Below are positions 10,680 through 20,769 of a DNA stretch of 64,000 bases, piece by piece; the first letter of the stretch is position 1, and every line of letters starts with the position of its first letter. The notes under the pieces are model-generated. The model worked only from the letters and a program-made list of their open reading frames with translations, had not been told where the DNA came from and searched no databases. The stretch spans positions 13,061,316 through 13,125,315 of the forward strand of contig CM067317.1 of assembly GCA_034231615.1 (NCBI GenBank). Reading direction: 5' to 3'. A program made the translations under genes and the position numbers. Source of the DNA: Meghimatium bilineatum. Its lineage: Eukaryota; Mollusca; Gastropoda; Stylommatophora; Philomycidae.

Positions 10680-11010
10680 GATGTCATGATGGCGTCATAG
10701 ACAGTATAATGGAAACCGCGCTCAAGATATACATTCGGTTATGGCCACCACTGCAGATTCTCCTCATTTTAGCGGCCTCTGAAACTGTGTTGGAGAACGG
10801 GACATCCACGGTTGCTCCAACAGTTATATCAGTGGTCAAAGTGGAAGATGTTAGGGCGGCAGGCAGCAGTAGCAGTAGGTACGTGAAACCAAGCAGCATC
10901 TACCAGACGGGAGAGTTTGTCACACCGTACAACAACGGTTCTTTCACGCACATGACAGTCAGCGAAGAGTACCACGATGTCATCATTGGTGCTGTGGACT
11001 ATCTCTACAG
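10680..11010 (+). CDS. Plexin (A-like) exon with start codon, signal peptide and Sema start
   Basis: This is the first coding exon of a plexin, a cell-surface receptor for semaphorins that steers axons and cell migration. It follows a TTTCAG acceptor and ends at a CAG/GTAACT donor. The first ATG in frame is at 10709, so 29 bases are 5' UTR. Residues 1-25 look like a signal peptide: METALKIYIRLWPP, then the hydrophobic LQILLILAA. A serine- and threonine-rich linker follows. The Sema propeller begins around residue 78 with FTHMTVSEEYHDVIIGAVDY and LY; plexins have FxHLxVxxxxGxVYxGAVNxxY here. The exon ends in phase 2 and joins the C at 39117 to give SLDEDL. Plexin-A is preferred over plexin-B on the layout of the next exon. 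The downstream intron is 28.1 kb. Confidence 0.9.
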
Positions 11011-11094
11011 GTAACTTGTATATGTGCTATCCGTTATAGAGCTATGTTTAAAAGACACGGTCATTAAGTCAGGAATACCAACAATACATAGTCT

Positions 11095-11337
11095 TAAGAC
11101 TGCCTTGGTAATGCAGGTATCAGAGGCAACGAAAATGCAGACACATTGGCGGGTAATGATGTGGTTGATGACATAGTACTGAGAAGATATATGGTTCACT
11201 TAATAAGGGCAGTTATAGGTTTGCTACAAAAGGAACACAACCACCTACGTGATAACGTACACATACAAAGAATGACAGGAATGGCAGTGACGATAAGTGA
11301 GGGGCGGAGAAAGTATGCCCGTTCTGGAACAATTTGA
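11095..11337 (+). pseudogene. LINE RNase H C-terminal fragment
   Basis: The reading from about 11100 runs LGNAGIRGNENADTLAG. This resembles the conserved C-terminal RNase H motif (PxHxGIxGNExADxLA), where the D is a metal-binding residue. The rest (to a stop at 11335) has only weak resemblance to a LINE tail. The histidine region before GI is lost, so the fragment cannot be active. It lies just 90 bp into the plexin intron. Confidence 0.55.
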
Positions 11338-11765
11338 ATATCACATAATCAATATCACTCACATAAATCAATATCACTCACATAAATCAATATCACTCAC
11401 ATAAATCAATATCACTCACATAAATCAATATCACTCACATAAATCAATATCACTCACATAAATCAATATCACTCACATAAATCAATATCACTCACATAAA
11501 TCAATATCACTCACATAAATCAGTATCACTCACATAAATCAATATCACTCACATAAATCAATATCACTCACATAAATCAATATCACTCACATAAATCAAC
11601 ATAACTCATAAAATCTACACGATTCATATAAATCAACATGACTCATAAAATCAACACGATTCACATAAATCAACATGACTCATATAAATCAACATGATTC
11701 ACATAAATCAACATGAGTCATAAAATCTACACGATTCACGTAAATCAACATGATTCACATAGATC
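11338..11765. repeat. 19-bp satellite
   Basis: About 13 nearly identical copies of ACATAAATCAATATCACTC run to about 11595. Then follow eight or nine diverged copies (CATGACTCATATAAATCAA and relatives) to about 11770. The homogeneous left part and eroded right part suggest recent amplification from one side. Confidence 0.95.
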
Positions 11766-11854
11766 AACATGACTGGGACTTTTGAGTCTACATCTGGAGG
11801 ATGCTGATTTCTAGCCAAGATTCAAAATAATAAAACTGGATAAATCAGTTGCAA

Positions 11855-12245
11855 AAGTTAACTGCTTCTTTTGAAATGAAATGCTACAGAAGGATTTGGA
11901 GAATAACATGGACAGTCGTCGTGTATTGACGGGCCCGAAAGGGGAGCAAAGAATAACAACACTGTTTACCTTCCATGCATGTCGTAAGAGGCGACTAAGG
12001 AGGTTATGAGATGGAGCTGGCTATCCCATATAGGGCCAGTGACCCAAAGCCATGCTGAAGTCGGATGTGTCGTGTTGAAAGGCGCATATATCGCAGCAAT
12101 GCTGTAAACCATGACACAACGCATTTCGTTCTCCGGACTACATCCTGCTAATCTGCAGGAGTTTAAGAACGAACGCACAAGAAGAAGAAGAAGATGGACA
12201 GCGAACGAGACGAATGAAGGCGTGTTGGAATCATTGAAAGTGCCT
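11855..12245 (+). pseudogene. LINE reverse transcriptase fragment split by SINE-A
   Basis: Left of the SINE the reading is LTASFEMKCYRRIWRITWT, and right of it is TANETNEGVLESLKVPL. Joined, they follow the LINE C-terminal segment in which a KCYRRILRISWT motif leads to EVLE.L. The same segment at 15640-15740 and 13375-13635 is uninterrupted. The SINE therefore entered an existing LINE fragment. Confidence 0.85.
11919..12193 (+). mobile_element. SINE-A inserted in a LINE fragment
   Basis: Full + strand SINE-A from TGACGGGCCCGAAAGGGGAG through GTCGTAAGAGGCGACTAAGG to GAACGAACGCACAAGAAGAA. The flanks share ATGGACAG (11908-11915 and 12194-12201), a short target duplication that also reads as part of the LINE codons for TWT. 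Confidence 0.88.
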
Positions 12246-12519
12246 CTAACAAGACTTATAACAGGGAAAACATATTAATTTGTCCATATAAAAAAAAAGA
12301 TAACTGCATTGAAACATTAGTAATATAGTGAATGATTACTGGTATCAGAAGGGGACATGGCCATTCGAGCAAAGCCTACCCGAGTCCCTTGATAACACAG
12401 TCCTTTGGAAATTTAGAATCATCCTTCTAATGGACACATTTTGATCTCTCCCTTGTTGTTCATTGACTGTCCACTTAAAGTATGCATACAGTGATCAGTG
12501 AAAGTCAGTCAAATTTATT

Positions 12520-12770
12520 GAAAGTCGAGGTGTCAGGTTCATTTGCCGACGTGGCTGTTGTGCATTTGAAATGTTCATAGAACAATAGCAAACCACTGAA
12601 CGTAAAATATTGTCTATAAAACAATGCAGTCAAAAAATGCAAGGTTGATCCCAAATTGGATATGCTAGGATTGGGGATCAATTTGGAGTCGTTTTCTTTG
12701 CGCTCAATGAGTCGCGGGTTTGATTCTCGCTCGAGATTTGTTTATAAAGTAGATTTTGATGGAGATCATG
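12520..12770 (+). mobile_element. Diverged SINE (family C) remnants
   Basis: AACAATAGCAAACCACTGAA (12581 on) and AATGCAAGGTTGATCCCAA (12636 on) match the body of the SINE at 6226-6440. A tRNA-like piece, GGGTTTGATTCTCGCTC, at 12717 on could be the B box of another copy. Confidence 0.5.
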
Positions 12771-12939
12771 AGACTATGGTCTGAAGCTACGGTGTTACAT
12801 TCTAAGAATGTTTCTATCGTCAGTGGAAGGCATCTTCGCTGAAAGAGGTGTGGTACATATCGGATAACCAGAGTACAAAAAAGGAAATCTCTTCGCCTTT
12901 TGATTGTGTAAACCTTATGATATGCTATCAGTTTGATGA

Positions 12940-13195
12940 TACACAGAAAAACCATTTCTTTCAATAGTGAAACGACGAAAACTAGCATGGTTTGGACATG
13001 TACGCAGGCATGATTCCATGTCAAAAACAATACTTCAGGGAGCCGTCAAAGGAGGGAGAAACAGAGGACAAATAAAGACACGGACAAGCAACATCAAGGA
13101 ATAGATAGGAAAAGATTTTTCCTCACTCATCCGCATCGTTCAGGATAGAAATTGCTGGAGGAATCTCTTTGTGCTGAAGCATCCAATGTAGTATC
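12940..13195 (+). pseudogene. LINE reverse transcriptase C-terminal fragment
   Basis: The reading is VKRRKLAWFGHVRRHDSMSK, then TILQGAVKGGRNRGQIKTRT and FSSLIRIVQDRNCWRNLF. This is the standard tail of the same LINE family as at 7790 and 28073. One stop interrupts it (KE then IGKD). Confidence 0.82.
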
Positions 13196-13270
13196 CCTAC
13201 GTCTCTTACTCTTTGTGCTGAAGCATCCAATGTAGTATCCCTACGTCTCTTACTCTTTGTGCTGAAGTAC
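13165..13270. repeat. Tandem duplication, about 46 bp
   Basis: CTCTTTGTGCTGAAGCATCC, then AATGTAGTATCCCTACGTCT, is repeated twice with a third partial unit, directly at the LINE 3' end. Confidence 0.85.
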
Positions 13271-13690
13271 TTCTAGAACATTGTCGGTGTCGTCGATACT
13301 CTGAGTGCCTCTCTGCCCCGGAAAACAGGCCTACATTGGCAGAAAGATGTTCGTACATTCTTCGATCTCGTGCCTCATCGTCTTCTTGGTCTCCCTCTTC
13401 TCTTACCCGGAACTCTGCCCTCCAGAATTAGCCTTTCGATCCCAGCATGTCTTCGTAAGTGTCCAAAAATGTGTAGCTTCCTTCCTATGATTGTATTTAG
13501 AAGCCACCTTTTATTTAGTTTCAGTAATTTCAGAATTTCAATGTTCTTCTTTTTCTCTGTCCATGATATTTGCAAGATCTTTCGGTAACACTTCATTCCA
13601 AGTAAATTTATCCTTCTGAATATTCCCTTGTTCAATGTCCAAGTCTAGCATCCACATGTTGTCACTGGGAAACACACGATCTGAAATATA
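13270..13690 (-). pseudogene. LINE reverse transcriptase C-terminal fragment
   Basis: Read on the minus strand: VCFPVTTCGC, then TWTLNKGIFRRINLLGMKCY, RKILQISWTEKKKNIEILKL, RWLLNTIIGRKLHIFGHLRR and KRRGRPRRR. This is the thumb and tail region of a LINE RT. A stop precedes TWTLNK, and the sequence after GRPRRR is frameshifted. Confidence 0.85.
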
Positions 13691-14100
13691 TTATTTTTGT
13701 GTCTCTGGGCTTATTTTGACTACATAAGGGCTCAGTCCGTGTCTGCTAGCTGAAAGTGTCAGCGGCGGAGTTATATCACAGTTGCGATGACAATTCCATT
13801 TCCACTAAACCTCTTATTTTTGCATTCATAATTGTGACCGTGCCGTATCTTGATACCAATTGACAGCAAAGTTCATGGTTTTGAAAGGTGAAGGTACCAG
13901 TCGCATAGTTTCTATCAATTCTTTCTATCACTCTCTCTGCCAGTGTTTATTCTTGTAAGCTGAGCAGTCTTGGGTTTATGTTCAAAGATCTCCCGATTAA
14001 AACCATTCGAAGTTTAGTGACCGAAGAATCGATTTACTGGAAATTAAATGCTTCTTCTTTTCTCGTTATCCTTGTTTTTACTGGTAGGTATCACAGTTAT
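13691..14100. other. Unassigned sequence
   Basis: No gene or repeat is recognised between the LINE end and the 54-bp array. Confidence 0.35.
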
Positions 14101-14102
14101 GT

Positions 14103-14385
14103 ATGATGATCTGTGTTCATGGTTGTGGTATGTTAAACGTAATCTGCAGTGATAGTATGATGATCTGTGTTCATGGTTGTGGTATGTTAAACGTAATCTG
14201 CAGTGATAGTATGATGATCTGTGTTCATGGTTGTGGTATGTTAAACGTAATCTGCAGTGATAGTATGATGATCTGTGTTCATGGTTGTGGTATGTTAAAC
14301 GTAATCTGCAGTGATAGTATGATGATCTGTGTTCATGGTTGTGGTATGTTAAACGTAATCTGCAGTGATAGTATGATGTCAAAGT
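14103..14385. repeat. 54-bp satellite, five copies
   Basis: Five nearly identical copies of a unit beginning AGTATGATGATCTGTGTTCA and ending in GTAATCTGCAGTGAT. Because 54 is a multiple of three, frames on both strands stay open through it; they are not genes. Confidence 0.96.
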
Positions 14386-14389
14386 ACGT

Positions 14390-14640
14390 CTGTAATCTTC
14401 AATCCATGTTCTTCTCCATCTTCCCCTGCCCCTTGATGTTACTTTTCTCATGTTGTAAGCTTTTACTTCTGGCCAAATATTGTTCATTCTTGTTCAATAT
14501 CCGAACTACGAGTATTTTCAGTATCAGTTCAATATATCTGACAACATGTGTTGTTCTAACATTTAATGTCATTTCTTCATGTTTTACATTGTCTCTTATT
14601 GATCTGTTTTTGTTAACAATCGCATTTCGCATGCAGTGAG
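14390..14640 (-). pseudogene. Possible LINE-derived fragment
   Basis: The minus-strand reading contains VKHEEMTLNVRTTHVVRYIE and LARSKSLQHEKSNIKGQGK. Its charged character and position beside other LINE remnants suggest a retroelement piece. I do not recognise the domain with confidence. Confidence 0.3.
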
Positions 14641-14675
14641 ATGTTCTCGTGTTCTTTAGTCAGTGCCCGCGTTTG

Positions 14676-14985
14676 ACTGTACGACAATCATAATAAGTGA
14701 AGACTCATTAACAACCGTACAACAATCATAATAAGTGAAGACTCATTAACAACCGTACAACAATCATAATAAGTGAAGACTCATTAACAACCGTACAACA
14801 ATCATAATAAGTGAAGACGCATTAACAATTGTACGACAATCATAATAAGTGAAGACTCATTAACAACCGTACAACAATCATAATAAGTGAAGACTCATTA
14901 ACAATTGTACGACAATCATAATAAGTGAAGACTCATTAACAATTGTACGACAATCATAATAAGTGAAGGCTCATTAATAAATATA
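14676..14985. repeat. 38-bp minisatellite
   Basis: About eight copies of CGTACAACAATCATAATAAG, then TGAAGACTCATTAACAAC. Two alternating forms exist (CCGTACAA and TTGTACGA). Confidence 0.95.
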
Positions 14986-15354
14986 CAACAATAGTACTGA
15001 AGTAAAACACAATGTCGATCGGTTGTACACTGAATGCACAGACTATTGTGTTGTCTTCATGTTGTTTTCAGGCAATGTTGTATTCCGCTCTCATTCTCCA
15101 TATTTTTGTAATGCGCGTCTCTAAGATCTGCCATCCAATGCTTTTGTGATAGTGTCATTATTTATTTTTTTACTGTGTTTATAGTTTGTTCACTGTTTGT
15201 CTTGTATTTTCATGAAAAAGACCTTAATATTTAAACCGTCTTGTTTACTGTTATTTGTATTTTTTTCTACCCATACCCAACCCAATAGTCTGATAGTTTG
15301 TGCGTTTATTGCAAAACTGATCGTCCTTCTGTTTTACATGAGTAAATGTTTGTA
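14986..15354. other. Unassigned sequence
   Basis: No gene or repeat is recognised here. Confidence 0.35.
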
Positions 15355-15990
15355 AGTAAAAAGTGCAACCAAAGATAATAATTGAAAATTTCGAACTAGA
15401 GGAGGTAACAAATTTCGAGTAATTTGGTACAAATATAAATAGCTCAGGAGAATTCGAGGTATAAATCAAGAGAAGAATTGCAATGGCAACATTGAAACTT
15501 GCACAAATGAAAAATCTGTGGAAATGCACCAGCAGCATAGCCAAACTTTGTATGATCAGAACATGCGTACTTCTAGTGGCAATATACGATTGTGAGATAT
15601 GGGCATGAAATAAAACAATAGCAAAGAGAATCGCTACTTTTGAATTGAAATGCTACAGAATAATTTTACGCATACCAAGGACATCTCAAAAGAAAAATCA
15701 AGAAGTATTAATATTAATAAACGTCGAAGAGGGATGGCTTCTTAACATGATAACCAGAAAACTAAGTTGAGAGGTCATATAAAGAGACATAACAGCATGG
15801 AAAGATTAATAGCTGAAAGTAGAGTTAACGGGAACAGGGGAAGAGGGAGCCCAAGACAAACGTAGGTGCAGTGATATATCAGGTTGCTTAAACATATCTC
15901 TAGATGTGGCAGGTAAACTCACACAGAATCACGAGTGTCCAGAGAATCCACAAGCAAGACCACGTTCTGGAGAGAATATGTCTAATGACA
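15355..15990 (+). pseudogene. LINE reverse transcriptase C-terminal half, second copy of the 1466 family
   Basis: Read with frame changes: PKIIIENFELEEVTNF, NINSSGEFEV, KLCMIRTCVLLVAIYD, ATFELKCYRIILRIP, EVLILINVEEGWLLN and MERLIAESRVNGNRG. The order and wording match 2920-3500 closely, including the ending around GTCCAGAGAATCCACAAGCA. It starts after the YADD region and is 5'-truncated. Several stops are present. Confidence 0.85.
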
Positions 15991-16009
15991 ATGAAGAAAA
16001 TTTGTGTAC

Positions 16010-18497
16010 TAATGTTTGATTGTTGTACAGAATGTACTAATGTTTTGTGTACAGAAAGTACTGTTTGACTGTTGTACAGAATGTACTAATGTTTTGTGTA
16101 CAGAAATTACTGTTTGACTTGTACAGAAAGTACTAATGTTTGACTGTTGTACAGAAAGTACTGTTTGACTTGTACAGAAAGTACTAATGTTTGACTGTTG
16201 TACAGAAAGTACTGTTCAACTGTTGTACAGAAAGTACTAATGTTTGACTTGTACAGAAAGTACTAATGTTTGACTTGTACAGAAAGTACTAATGTTTGAC
16301 TTGTACAGAAAGTACTAATGTTTGACTTGTACAGAAAGTACTAATGTTTGACTGTTGTACAGAAAGTACTAATGTTTGACTGTTGTACAGAAAGTACTAA
16401 TGTTTGACTGTTGTACAGAAAGTACTAATGTTTGACTGTTGTACAGAAAGTACTAATGTTTGACTGTTGTACAGAAAGTACTAATGTTTGACTGTTGTAC
16501 AGAAATTACTGTTTGACTTGTACAGAAAGTACTAATGTTTGACTGTTGTACAGAAAGTACTGTTCAACTGTTGTACAGAAAGTACTGTTCAACTGTTGTA
16601 CAGAAAGTACTAATGTTTGACTTGTACAGAAAGTACTAATGTTTGACTGTTGTACAGAAAGTACTAATGTTCAACTGTTGTACAGAAAGTACTAATGTTC
16701 AACTGTTGTACAGAAAGTACTAATGTTCAACTGTTGTACAGAAAGTACTAATGTTCAACTGTTGTACAGAAAGTACTAATGTTCAACTGTTGTACAGAAA
16801 GTACTAATGTTCAACTGTTGTACAGAAAGTACTAATGTTCAACTGTTGTACAGAAAGTACTGTTCAACTGTTGTACAGAAAGTACTAATGTTTGACTTGT
16901 ACAGAAAGTACTAATGTTTGACTGTTGTACAGAAAGTACTAATGTTTGACTGTTGTACAGAAAGTACTAATGTTCAACTGTTGTACAGAAAGTACTGTTC
17001 AACTGTTATACAGAAAGTACTAATGTTTGACTTGTACAGAAAGTACTAATGTTTGACTGTTGTACAGAAAGTACTAATGTTTGACTGTTGTACAGAAAGT
17101 ACTAATGTTCAACTGTTGTACAGAAAGTACTAATGTTCAACTGTTGTACAGAAAGTACTAATGTTCAACTGTTGTACAGAAAGTACTGTTCAACTGTTGT
17201 ACAGAAAGTACTAATGTTTGACTTGTACAGAAAGTACTAATGTTTGACTGTTGTACAGAAAGTACTAATGTTTGACTGTTGTACAGAAAGTACTAATGTT
17301 CAACTGTTGTACAGAAAGTACTAATGTTCAACTGTTGTACAGAAAGTACTAATGTTTGACTGTTGTACAGAAAGTACTAATGTTCAACTGTTGTACAGAA
17401 AGTACTAATGTTTGACTGTTTTACAGAAAGTACTAATGTTCGACTGTTGTACAGAAAGTACTAATGTTTGACTGTTGTACAGAAAGTACTAATGTTCAAC
17501 TGTTGTACAGAAAGTACTAATGTTCAACTGTTGTACAGAAAGTACTAATGTTCAACTGTTGTACAGAAAGTACTAATGTTCAACTGTTGTACAGAAAGTA
17601 CTGTTCAACTGTTGTACATAAAGTACTAATGTTTGACTTGTACAGAAAGTACTAATGTTTGACTGTTGTACAGAAAGTACTAATGTTCAACTGTTGTACA
17701 GAAAGTACTAATGTTTGACTGTTGTACAGAAAGTACTAATGTTCAACTGTTGTACAGAAAGTACTAATGTTCAACTGTTGTACAGAAAGTACTAATGTTC
17801 GACTGTTGTACAGAAAGTACTAATGTTTGACTGTTGTACAGAAAGTACTAATGTTCAACTGTTGTACAGAAAGTACTAATGTTCAACTGTTGTACAGAAA
17901 GTACTAATGTTCAACTGTTGTACAGAAAGTACTAATGTTCAACTGTTGTACAGAAAGTACTAATGTTTGACTGTTGTACAGAAAGTACTAATGTTCGACT
18001 GTTGTACAGAAAGTACTGTTCAACTGTTGTACAGAAAGTACTGTTCAACTGTTGTACAGAAAGTACTGTTCAACTGTTGTACAGAAAGTACTGTTCAACT
18101 GTTGTACAGAAAGTACTGTTCAACTGTTGTACAGAAAGTACTAATGTTCAACTGTTGTACAGAAAGTACTGTTCAACTGTTGTACAGAAAGTACTGTTCA
18201 ACTGTTGTACAGAAAGTACTGTTCAACTGTTGTACAGAAAGTACTGTTCAACTGTTGTACAGAAAGTACTAATGTTCAACTGTTGTACAGAAAGTACTGT
18301 TCAACTGTTGTACAGAAAGTACTGTTCAACTGTTGTACAGAAAGTACTAATGTTCAACTGTTGTACAGAAAGTACTGTTCAACTGTTGTACAGAAAGTAC
18401 TAATGTTCAACTGTTGTACAGAAAGTACTAATGTTCAACTGTTGTACAGAAAGTACTAATGTTCAACTGTTGTACAGAAAGTACTAATGTTTGACTG
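16010..18497. repeat. 2.5-kb array of 22 to 28-bp units
   Basis: About 95 copies built on TGTTGTACAGAAAGTACTAA followed by TGTTCAAC (28 bp). A short form lacks TAATG (TACTGTTCAAC), a form lacks the TGT before TGTAC, and the last bases vary between TTCAAC and TTTGAC. Forms with TTTGAC dominate at the left, and the short TTCAAC form dominates around 18000-18300. Each unit holds the near-palindrome GTACAGAAAGTAC. Open frames here are repeat artefacts. Confidence 0.97.
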
Positions 18498-18920
18498 CAG
18501 TAGTTATATGTTTCATGACATTTGTACAGCGTATGTGAAATAAAATATGGGAAAAATTACTATGTGAACTTCTTGTAGTTGCTTCCAGTCATAGACAATG
18601 GCATAACAAGTGATTTGACTGCATAACCTGAGTGCAAACTCATCGGCTTGAAAAGAATGTGTGTGTATATATAATTAGTGTATCGTAACGCCATCATGCC
18701 GTGCTAACAGTACTCTCCATTAGGAAAAAAAAACAACAAAGCTAGCACAGCTCAGCATCTGGCGCGGGCCAATAAATGTCACGAGATGTACATTCCCTAA
18801 AGCTGTGTTTATTCTAAACTGAGACAACGTCCAGTGGTGCTGTCACGACATCCTGACAATGTTAGCTAACAATCGATATACTCATACCTTCAGTTGCACT
18901 ATTTATGGCTATTTCTCTTT
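18498..18920. other. Unassigned sequence
   Basis: No gene or repeat is recognised between the two arrays. Confidence 0.35.
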
Positions 18921-18924
18921 TTAC

Positions 18925-19035
18925 CTTTCTATTCGTGACTGCCTTTCTATTTGTGACTGCCTTTCTATTTGTGACTGCCTTTCTATTTGTTATTTGTGAC
19001 TAACTTTCTATTTGTGACTGCCTTTCTATTTTTGA
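18925..19035. repeat. 18-bp repeat
   Basis: Six or so copies of GACTGCCTTTCTATTTGT, leading directly into the larger pyrimidine-rich array. Confidence 0.92.
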
Positions 19036-20160
19036 CTGTTTCCTCTTTTCTCTTCTCACCTTTGTGTTTGTGACTGTTTTCTCTTCTCACCTTTGTGTTT
19101 GTGACTGTTTTCACTTTTCTCTTCTCACCTTTGTGTTTGTGACTGTTTTCACTTTTCTCTTCTCACCTTTGTGTTTGTGACTGTTTTCACTTTTCTCTTC
19201 TCACCTTTGTGTTTGTGACTGTTTCCTCTTTTCTCTTCTCACCTTTGTGTTTGTGACTGTTTTCTCTTCTCACCTTTGTGTTTGTGACTGTTTCCACTTT
19301 TCTCTTCTCACCTTTGTGTTTGTGACTGTTTCCTCTTTTCTCTTCTCACCTTTGTGTTTGTGACTGTTTTCTCTTCTCACCTTTGTGTTTGTGACTATTT
19401 TCACTTTTCTCCTCTCACCTTTGTGTTTGTGACTGTTTTCTCTTCTCACCTTTGTGTTTGTGACTGTTTCCACTTTTCTCTTCTCACCTTTGTGTTTGTG
19501 ACTGTTTCCTCTTTTCTCTTCTCACCTTTGTGTTTGTGACTGTTTTCTCTTCTCACGTTTGTGTTTGTGACTGTTTTCACTTTTCTCTTCTCACCTTTGT
19601 GTTTGTGACTGTTTCCTCTTTTCTCTTCTCACCTTTGTGTTTGTGACTGTTTTCTCTTCTCACCTTTGTGTTTGTGACTGTTTTCACTTTTCTCTTCTCA
19701 CCTTTGTGTTTGTGACTGTTTCCTCTTTTCTCTTCTCACCTTTGTGTTTGTGACTGTTTTCTCTTCTCACCTTTGTGTTTGTGACTGTTTCCACTTTTCT
19801 CTTCTCACCTTTGTGTTTGTGACTGTTTCCTCTTTTCTCTTCTCACCTTTGTGTTTGTGACTGTTTTCTCTTCTCACCTTTGTGTTTGTGACTATTTTCA
19901 CTTTTCTCCTCTTACCTTTGTGTTTGTGACTGTTTTCTCTTCTCACCTTTGTGTTTGTGACTGTTTCCACTTTTCTCTTCTCACCTTTGTGTTTGTGACT
20001 GTTTCCTCTTTTCTCTTCTCACCTTTGTGTTTGTGACTGTTTTCTCTTCTCACCTTTGTGTTTGTGACTGTTTTCACTTTTCTCTTCTCACCTTTGTGTT
20101 TGTGACTATTTTCACTTTTCTCCTCTCACCTTTGTGTTTGTGACTGTTTCTCTTCTTACC
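19036..20160. repeat. Pyrimidine-rich array with about 497-bp higher order
   Basis: Units alternate between a short form (TTTTCTCTTCTCACCTTTGT plus GTTTGTGACTG) and longer forms with an extra TTCCTCTT or TTTTCACTT. The block at about 19270-19540 is repeated almost exactly at 19767-20037, an offset of 497 bp. On the minus strand it reads as a lysine- and threonine-rich repeat, which is an artefact. Confidence 0.95.
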
Positions 20161-20341
20161 TTTGTGTGTGTATGTGCGTGCCTTTGTTCACGTTTCACAT
20201 CTTACATGTGTGTGTGTGTGTAAAACTGTTTCCAAGTTTTACCTCTTACCTTTGTGTGACTGTTTCCACTTTTATCTTCTTACCTGTATATTTGTGACTG
20301 TTTCTGTTTTCTCGTGAACACTGACAATGTTTTTACTTTAT

Positions 20342-20582
20342 TGTTGCCGGCACCCGAAAATAGTGAAAATAGTAGCTACACTGTGCTCCGCCATGCAGTC
20401 GTAAGAGGCGACTAAGAAGGACTTTGGGTGGGGGTTGACTGTCTCACACAATCGAGGATCAATTTGATTCAGAAGACATTATGATGTATCGAGCCGAAAG
20501 ACGCAGATACCGCAATCTATATGTAAAACACATTCCGTTCTCCTGATATATCCTGCTAATCTTCAGGAGTTTGATCACTAGC
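20342..20582 (+). mobile_element. Old SINE-A copy
   Basis: Diverged + strand copy. The order TGTTGCCGGCACCCGAAAAT, CAGTCGTAAGAGGCGACTAA, AAAGACGCAGATACCGCAAT, ATATCCTGCTAATCTTCAGG matches the consensus. The tail lacks the AAG repeat. Confidence 0.8.
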
Positions 20583-20621
20583 GGGGTCAAAGAATATGAT
20601 GCGGTAAGCAGTTTTACTATG

Positions 20622-20760
20622 ATATTGTTTGAGTCTTATCATATTGGGTTCACTGCTTCAGCTGGAGTTTGATTCTTATCATATTGGGTTCACTGCTTCA
20701 GCTGGAGTTTGATTCTTATCATATTGGGTTCACTGCTTCAGCTGGAACATAACTCTTATG
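20622..20760. repeat. 40-bp repeat
   Basis: Three good copies and one weak copy of GAGTTTGATTCTTATCATAT, then TGGGTTCACTGCTTCAGCTG. Confidence 0.92.
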
Positions 20761-20769
20761 ATCTTAAAG

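Noticed and set aside
14044-14639. Long open frames on both strands
   Set aside because: The 54-bp array keeps frames open on both strands; the repeated 18-residue cycle has no domain.
17963-18459. Open frames with a repeated CCTEST/LLYRKY peptide
   Set aside because: Products of the 25-28-bp array only; the frame shifts with unit length.
16010-18497. CRISPR-like array
   Set aside because: Units are contiguous without unique spacers, and the genome is eukaryotic.
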